From positions 1-16,549 of the forward strand of contig WRGP01000225.1 of the NCBI GenBank assembly GCA_009787135.1: 16,549 nucleotides of DNA, given 5' to 3'. This document shows positions 13,772 through 16,549 of this stretch, in pieces. The DNA comes from Bacillota bacterium (GTDB taxonomy: Bacteria; Bacillota; Clostridia; Christensenellales; Aristaeellaceae). The notes below the pieces were generated by a model. That model searched no databases. It was not told the origin of the DNA and worked only from the letters and a program-made list of their open reading frames with translations. Each line of letters begins with the position of its first letter. The stretch's first letter is position 1. The position numbers and the translations under genes were made by a program.

Positions 13772-13796
13772 TATACTGTGCGAAGGACGGTAATAT
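13768..13796 (+). promoter_or_regulatory. Candidate promoter A
   Basis: The -35 is TTGATA (13768-13773), which overlaps the stop codon of the cytosine methylase. The -10 is TAATAT (13791-13796), with a 17-base spacer. The same geometry is preserved in copy B although the spacer sequence differs, which favours a real promoter. The -10 matches consensus at only four of six positions. Confidence 0.58.
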
Positions 13797-13806
13797 GGGT
13801 TACAAC

Positions 13807-13825
13807 GAAGGGCAACAAACCCTTT
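13807..13825 (+). promoter_or_regulatory. 5' leader hairpin of module A
   Basis: AAGGG (13808-13812) pairs with CCCTT (13820-13824) across a 7-base CAACAAA loop, with a G-U closing pair. It lies at the predicted 5' end of the transcript from promoter A, 16 bases before the ribosome binding site GGAGG (13841-13845). It lacks a terminal T-run of terminator type. Confidence 0.55.
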
Positions 13826-13853
13826 GAAATCAAGGAAAACGGAGGATTTCACG

Positions 13854-14891
13854 ATGAAACTCAGCTACCAATTAACAGGCGACAAACGCAAAAGTCTGGC
13901 GGGCGCGGTAAGCTCCGCGCTGAACGCCCCGACCAAGTACCTCGGGATGCCGACCGCGAATTATGAAATCGGCGGCTATACCCTCACCAAGGCGGGCGAG
14001 CTTATCGGCGAGGACAATTCGGACTTGGAAACCGCCCTGCGCGAGAACGGCTTCGAAGCCGTCGAACGCGAGTATGACAAACCGGAAGCTCCCGCCCCGA
14101 AGCGCAAGGGCATCCTTGACACGCTGGTCGATGAGCTCAACGCCAACGCCGAAGACGGAGAACACTGGGAACGACTGCACAGGCCGCCGACCATCATCGA
14201 CAACAGCGGCCGCGAACACAACCTTGACGGAACCTTTGCCACTGCAGGGATAACCGAGCGGGAAGCATTTGGCCTCGGCAGGGAGCGCCGAGACCCCATC
14301 GGCGAGGACGCGGAGAATCTCTGTGGCGGCCCGCAAGCAAGCGACGTACCCGATACCATTACAATCGAAGTTCCCTTCACCTCCTGCGGCGACCTTACTC
14401 TGGCGAAAGCGAACCTCGCCGCCCTGCTCCAAAGCAAAGCCACGCTCATCAACGCCGCCCTCGGCGAGGACGCGTTTTGGTACGCGCCTCCGGAGGATTA
14501 CAGCCCCGAAAATCCCGGCGGCTGGTACGGCCCCGAGCCGCGCGACAACACCCTGCCGATTGAATTCACGGATGACACGGTCAAATTTGAGTGGCTGCGA
14601 TTCGGCACGGATGCCGAGGTGGTGGCAGCTTGGAGCGCGTTCCTTTGCGCGGCAATCAAGTTTTCAAAGAAGGCCAAGCGAGTCACCGCTAAGGACGGGG
14701 CGGTCGAGAATGAGAAGTTCCATTTCAGGGCGTTTCTGGTTCGCATCGGCATGAACGACGCCGAGAACAAGTCTCACAGAAAAACGCTGCTCCGTAACCT
14801 GACCGGGGACGCGGCATTTGCCACAGCCGAAAGCAAAGCCCGCTGGCAAGCGAAGCATCTCAAAAACGCGGAGGTGGCGGACAATGGCTAA
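13854..14891 (+). CDS. Phage 'virulence-related protein' family member of unknown function (345 aa)
   Basis: The N-terminus (MKLSYQLTGDKRKSLAGAV, then TKYLGMPTANYEIGGYTL) and the C-terminal block (LPIEFTDDTVKFEWLRFGTD, then KRVTAKDGAVENEKFHFRAF and LLRNLTGDAAF) match a family widely annotated as 'virulence-related protein' in clostridial phages. Its biochemical role is unknown and the name should not be taken as evidence of pathogenicity. The middle (residues ~85-165) is a low-complexity, probably flexible linker, and residues ~205-235 carry an aromatic, Pro/Gly-rich insertion. I chose the ATG at 13854 because GGAGG at 13841-13845 serves it; the in-frame TTG at 13824 would place that site inside the gene. 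It is the first gene behind promoter module A, and the next start overlaps its end by 8 bases. Confidence 0.85.
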   Translation: MKLSYQLTGDKRKSLAGAVSSALNAPTKYLGMPTANYEIGGYTLTKAGELIGEDNSDLETALRENGFEAVEREYDKPEAPAPKRKGILDTLVDELNANAEDGEHWERLHRPPTIIDNSGREHNLDGTFATAGITEREAFGLGRERRDPIGEDAENLCGGPQASDVPDTITIEVPFTSCGDLTLAKANLAALLQSKATLINAALGEDAFWYAPPEDYSPENPGGWYGPEPRDNTLPIEFTDDTVKFEWLRFGTDAEVVAAWSAFLCAAIKFSKKAKRVTAKDGAVENEKFHFRAFLVRIGMNDAENKSHRKTLLRNLTGDAAFATAESKARWQAKHLKNAEVADNG

Positions 14892-15162
14892 CTTATATAA
14901 ACTCAAGGGCGGGTACAAGGTTCGGGAACACCAACTCTTCCGGCGAACCTTCCCCGTTTGGGGCAGCGACGAACTGCACACGGCGACATATTTCATCCAC
15001 CGCGAAAAGGTGTACTCCGTTGACCCCGAAACGGGCCGGCCGTCACGATGCAATTTCAGCGTCGGGTATCTTAACACGAAGTATAAACAAACCTTTCTGC
15101 CGCTTGATGAATTTTACGAGGGTGAAATCGGCGATGAGGACGAAACGGAGGCAGACGAATGA
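14884..15162 (+). CDS. Hypothetical small acidic-tailed phage protein (92 aa)
   Basis: I do not recognise the family. The ATG at 14884 is supported by GGAGG at 14870-14874 with a 9-base spacer; the open frame reaches back to 14818 without a ribosome binding site. The first ~75 residues look like a small beta-rich domain (LYKLKGGYKVREHQLF, YFIHREKVYSVDPETG, NFSVGYLNTKY), and the C-terminus is strongly acidic (EGEIGDEDETEADE). A basic or neutral domain with an acidic tail can be a DNA mimic or a protein-binding inhibitor, but this is speculation. It is coupled at both ends: 8-base overlap upstream, and an ATGA overlap with the DUF4314 gene downstream. Confidence 0.8.
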   Translation: MANLYKLKGGYKVREHQLFRRTFPVWGSDELHTATYFIHREKVYSVDPETGRPSRCNFSVGYLNTKYKQTFLPLDEFYEGEIGDEDETEADE

Positions 15163-15572
15163 GCGAGATTATCAGCAAAGCCGCCCTTGAGGCGCGGCGG
15201 GCGCGATACACCCCAGGCACACGGGTGGAGCTTGTTCGGTTCTCGGATGAGTATTCAAGCCTTAAGCCCGGCGACCGTGGAACGGTTGAACTTGTTGACG
15301 ACGCTGGCGGTTGCCACATTGCCTTCGATAACGGCAGCCATCTTGCCGCCCTATGGCAGGTCGATGAAATCCGCGTGGTTGCCAGTATACCTCCGGAAGC
15401 GGTCGCTTCCGTAAAAGAAATAGCCCAAAGCGGCGAAACGAATATGCTGGATGCGAAAGCGGTATTTCAAATCGCGGTGCGCGACGGCCACGACGCTCTG
15501 GCTGACTTTGTTTTCTCCCATACGCCACAATACAGCGCCTTCATCCTCAGTGGCATTCCCGACTTGGAATAG
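15159..15572 (+). CDS. DUF4314-DUF5049 fusion protein (137 aa)
   Basis: Residues ~17-73 match DUF4314, a small SH3-like barrel: YTPGTRVELVRFSDEYSSLK, PGDRGTVELVDD, then HIAFDNGSHLAALW and DEIRV. Residues ~78-135 match DUF5049: a proline-led helix, then SGETNMLDAKAVFQIA, LADFVF and the closing YSAFILSG. The two are separate genes in many clostridial phages and are joined here by a three-residue linker region. Neither has an established activity. The start is fixed by the ATGA overlap with the preceding gene, and a 142-base gap with promoter module B follows. Domain calls are from motif recall, not a profile search. Confidence 0.82.
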   Translation: MSEIISKAALEARRARYTPGTRVELVRFSDEYSSLKPGDRGTVELVDDAGGCHIAFDNGSHLAALWQVDEIRVVASIPPEAVASVKEIAQSGETNMLDAKAVFQIAVRDGHDALADFVFSHTPQYSAFILSGIPDLE

Positions 15573-15630
15573 TCATAATCTACACAATGTGACCGCCCTG
15601 AAAGCCTTGATAATTCTACCTTTTACAGTC

Positions 15631-15659
15631 TTGCTATTAGCCCTGATAGACGGTAATAT
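15631..15659 (+). promoter_or_regulatory. Candidate promoter B
   Basis: The -35 is TTGCTA (15631-15636) and the -10 is TAATAT (15654-15659), again with a 17-base spacer. Predicted transcription would start near 15666, just ahead of the leader hairpin. Confidence 0.52.
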
Positions 15660-15669
15660 GGTACACAAC

Positions 15670-15687
15670 AAAGGGAACAAACCCTTT
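15670..15687 (+). promoter_or_regulatory. 5' leader hairpin of module B
   Basis: AAAGGG (15670-15675) pairs perfectly with CCCTTT (15682-15687) across an AACAAA loop. The outermost A-U pair here is G-U in copy A, a change that keeps pairing. The ribosome binding site follows at 15702-15706. Confidence 0.58.
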
Positions 15688-15714
15688 AAAATCAGGAAAA
15701 CGGAGGCCAAGAAC

Positions 15715-15885
15715 ATGGCAAAGCAGGATTTGAACGGTATGCTTGAAACCATCGCGAAGAATTTTCTCGGAATAGGAACCTTGACGCCCCAAAACAGCGA
15801 CAGCCTTGATTTTCACGAGGTTTCGGTTTGGAGCCTGAAAGCGGCGCTCGAAGAGGCCTACAAAGCGGGAAAGGAAGGGAAATAA
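15715..15885 (+). CDS. DUF6900 family small phage protein (56 aa)
   Basis: The start ATG at 15715 follows CGGAGG at 15701-15706. The open frame continues upstream through the leader hairpin and promoter, but that extension has no role as coding sequence. The product, MAKQDLNGMLETIAKNF then the NSDSLDFHEVSVWSLKAALE core and a Lys/Glu-rich end, matches the conserved DFHEV-W-LKAAL pattern of DUF6900, a small helical family common in phages and mobile elements of Clostridia and without a known function. It is the first gene behind promoter module B, and the next gene starts two bases after its stop. Confidence 0.82.
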   Translation: MAKQDLNGMLETIAKNFLGIGTLTPQNSDSLDFHEVSVWSLKAALEEAYKAGKEGK

Positions 15886-15887
15886 CC

Positions 15888-16124
15888 ATGTGGCACGAAG
15901 GACGAATCGGCTCAACGACGAGCAACACCATTTATCAGTATTGGGCGAAGGTTTACGAAACCGGCTCGGAGCATGGAATCAACCAAGGCAAGGTGAGCAA
16001 ACTCACCATCCGCAAGGTTGGCGAAACCCGCGACCTTTACAATTACGACCGGGGACTGGATGTTGGCTGCGCCAATGACGAGGTCAGAGCGGTTTTGAGC
16101 ATCATCCTCGCCAAGTACAACTGA
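15888..16124 (+). CDS. DUF7678 family small phage protein (78 aa)
   Basis: I chose the ATG at 15888 because AAGGAAGGG (15871-15879) serves it; the open frame extends back to 15828 inside the previous gene. The sequence YQYWAKVYETGSEHGINQGK, then SKLTIRK, the YDRGLDVG core and the final LSIILAKYN match the DUF7678 pattern, a small alpha/beta protein ending in a KYN motif. It is found in the same phage neighbourhoods as DUF6900 and DUF5049. No catalytic residues are evident. It is the second gene of the module B group and is followed 13 bases later by the last gene of the cassette. Confidence 0.82.
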   Translation: MWHEGRIGSTTSNTIYQYWAKVYETGSEHGINQGKVSKLTIRKVGETRDLYNYDRGLDVGCANDEVRAVLSIILAKYN

Positions 16125-16137
16125 GGAAGGAAACGAG

Positions 16138-16356
16138 ATGGATTTAACAATGAAGGAACTGCGGCTCCACACCCTGCGGGGCGATATCCAGCAGATCGGA
16201 ATGGAGAGCGACTTCAACAAACGCGGCATCCGTAGAATTTTAGAACAGCGGTATGTACACGGCACGGAAATTCCTGTCACCAAAGCGGAATTCGACAGCG
16301 CACTGGATGAGGAATACAAAAAAGTCGAGGTTTGGCGCGCCAGCCAGCAAGGATAA
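16138..16356 (+). CDS. Hypothetical small phage protein (72 aa)
   Basis: The start ATG at 16138 is preceded by GAGGAAGG at 16123-16130. The product is charged and mostly helical (MKELRLHTLRGDIQQIGMES, KRGIRRILEQRYVHG, FDSALDEEYKKVEVWRAS), with no cysteine cluster, signal peptide or membrane segment. I cannot assign a family. It is the last gene of the accessory cassette; a hairpin and a terminator follow in the next 100 bases. Coding potential is supported by the ribosome binding site, spacing and composition, not by a recognised domain. Confidence 0.75.
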   Translation: MDLTMKELRLHTLRGDIQQIGMESDFNKRGIRRILEQRYVHGTEIPVTKAEFDSALDEEYKKVEVWRASQQG

Positions 16357-16380
16357 ACATTAACATTGCATACAACTGAG

Positions 16381-16403
16381 GACAGCCGCCCCGCAGGGGT
16401 GTC
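16381..16403 (+). other. Stem-loop between accessory cassette and TerL
   Basis: CCCC (16389-16392) and GGGG (16396-16399) pair around GCA, and the outer GACA (16381-16384) pairs with TGTC (16400-16403), leaving GCCG bulged on the 5' side. No T-run follows, so it is not a terminator by itself. It may stabilise the 3' end of the cassette mRNA or be an RNA-processing site. Confidence 0.45.
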
Positions 16404-16426
16404 TGTGCCTCGTACAAATAGATTTC

Positions 16427-16452
16427 AAGAGACTTCTTCGGAGGTCTTTTTT
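16427..16452 (+). terminator. Intrinsic terminator with UUCG tetraloop upstream of TerL
   Basis: AGACTTC (16430-16436) pairs with GAGGTCT (16441-16447) around the very stable TTCG loop, one G-U pair included. AAG on the 5' side can extend the stem into the T-run (16448-16452). It ends 33 bases before the TerL start and would stop transcripts of the accessory cassette. Confidence 0.82.
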
Positions 16453-16485
16453 AATACCCATTTTTCGGGAGAGGAGACGCAACCC

Positions 16486-16549
16486 ATGGCATATCAATAC
16501 ACCCCCACGCCGCTCATGCTGCCCACCAGCCACTACGACCAGCGGCGGG
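16486..16549 (+). CDS. terL: Terminase large subunit, N-terminal start only (runs off the right edge)
   Basis: Only 21 codons are present. The opening AYQYTPTPLMLPTSHYDQRR has the PLMLP-HYD pattern with which many clostridial phage large terminases begin, just ahead of the ATPase domain. Position supports this, since a TerL is expected downstream of HNH and TerS in this phage type. The ATG at 16486 is preceded by GAGGAG at 16471-16476 with a 9-base spacer. The ATPase (Walker A/B) and nuclease motifs lie beyond the window, so the call rests on the N-terminal signature and context. I see no promoter between the terminator at 16427-16452 and this gene. Confidence 0.72.
   Translation, partial: MAYQYTPTPLMLPTSHYDQRR

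Larger units (their letters stand above)
13767..13845 (+). repeat. Copy A of a duplicated promoter/leader module
   Basis: This module recurs at 15630-15706. The two copies share CTTG and TAT around the -35, then GACGGTAATATGG, then a near-identical hairpin and AGGAAAACGGAGG. They differ mainly in the 8-11 bases of promoter spacer and by small indels in the leader. Confidence 0.82.
15630..15706 (+). repeat. Copy B of the duplicated promoter/leader module
   Basis: This copy matches 13767-13845 in the -35, the -10 and flanks (GACGGTAATATGG), the leader hairpin and the AGGAAAACGGAGG ribosome binding site region. The promoter spacer has diverged. It occupies most of the 142-base gap after the DUF4314-DUF5049 gene; nothing else is clear in the first 57 bases of that gap. 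Confidence 0.82.

Noticed and set aside
13795..13827. Short upstream ORF (MGYNEGQQTL) in module A
   Set aside because: Its ATG falls inside the predicted -10, so it would not be transcribed from promoter A. In module B the equivalent ATG reads through into the next gene instead of ending, so the peptide is not conserved.

Overview
This window is a compact stretch of a tailed double-stranded DNA bacteriophage or prophage. Every gene I can support lies on the + strand, usually with 1-30 base overlaps or very short gaps and strong GGAGG-type ribosome binding sites. The gene set points to a Firmicutes host, most likely in Clostridia. It includes a SNF2 helicase, a family A DNA polymerase, a BRO/KilAC antirepressor, a PrimPol-DUF927 primase-helicase, VRR-NUC, an ArpU-like regulator, HNH, P27-type TerS, a ParB-methylase, a Dcm-type methylase, DUF4314/DUF5049/DUF6900/DUF7678 proteins and TerL. 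No host gene, tRNA, IS element, CRISPR array or attachment site is visible, so lytic phage and prophage cannot be told apart here. No stretch over 300 bases lacks a gene.

Layout. (1) Bases 1-8041 are a replication/early operon: the tail of a SNF2 helicase, a coiled-coil protein, a four-Cys protein of ssDNA-binding type, a small unknown, DNA polymerase I, a DUF4406 protein, an antirepressor and a 976-residue primase-helicase. (2) Bases 8042-8200 look like a replication origin: opposed short iterons flank an AT-rich core that holds a DnaA-box-like 9-mer. (3) Bases 8201-9231 encode a VRR-NUC nuclease, a 15-cysteine protein and the ArpU/DUF1492 late regulator. (4) Bases 9221-9412 are a late control region: three 10-bp tandem operator repeats, a TTGTTT-17-TACAAT promoter and two successive terminator-like hairpins before the first late gene. 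(5) Bases 9413-13771 hold the packaging start (HNH, a truncated small gene, a cos-candidate spacer, TerS) and two methyltransferases. (6) Bases 13767-16356 are an accessory cassette of six small genes in two groups. Each group is preceded by a copy of the same promoter-plus-5'-hairpin-plus-RBS module. (7) A UUCG-loop terminator at 16427-16452 is followed directly by the start of TerL at 16486, which runs off the window.

How it fits together. The early genes copy the genome from the candidate origin: primase-helicase, polymerase, ssDNA-binding-like protein, SNF2 and VRR-NUC. The ArpU-like protein, whose operator repeats overlap its own stop codon, probably turns on the late promoter just downstream. 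The late transcript must then pass several terminators to reach HNH/TerS and later TerL, which suggests antitermination or attenuation. The two methyltransferases have no cognate nuclease beside them and probably modify phage DNA against host restriction. The accessory cassette between them and TerL looks separately expressed and is the least understood part of the window.
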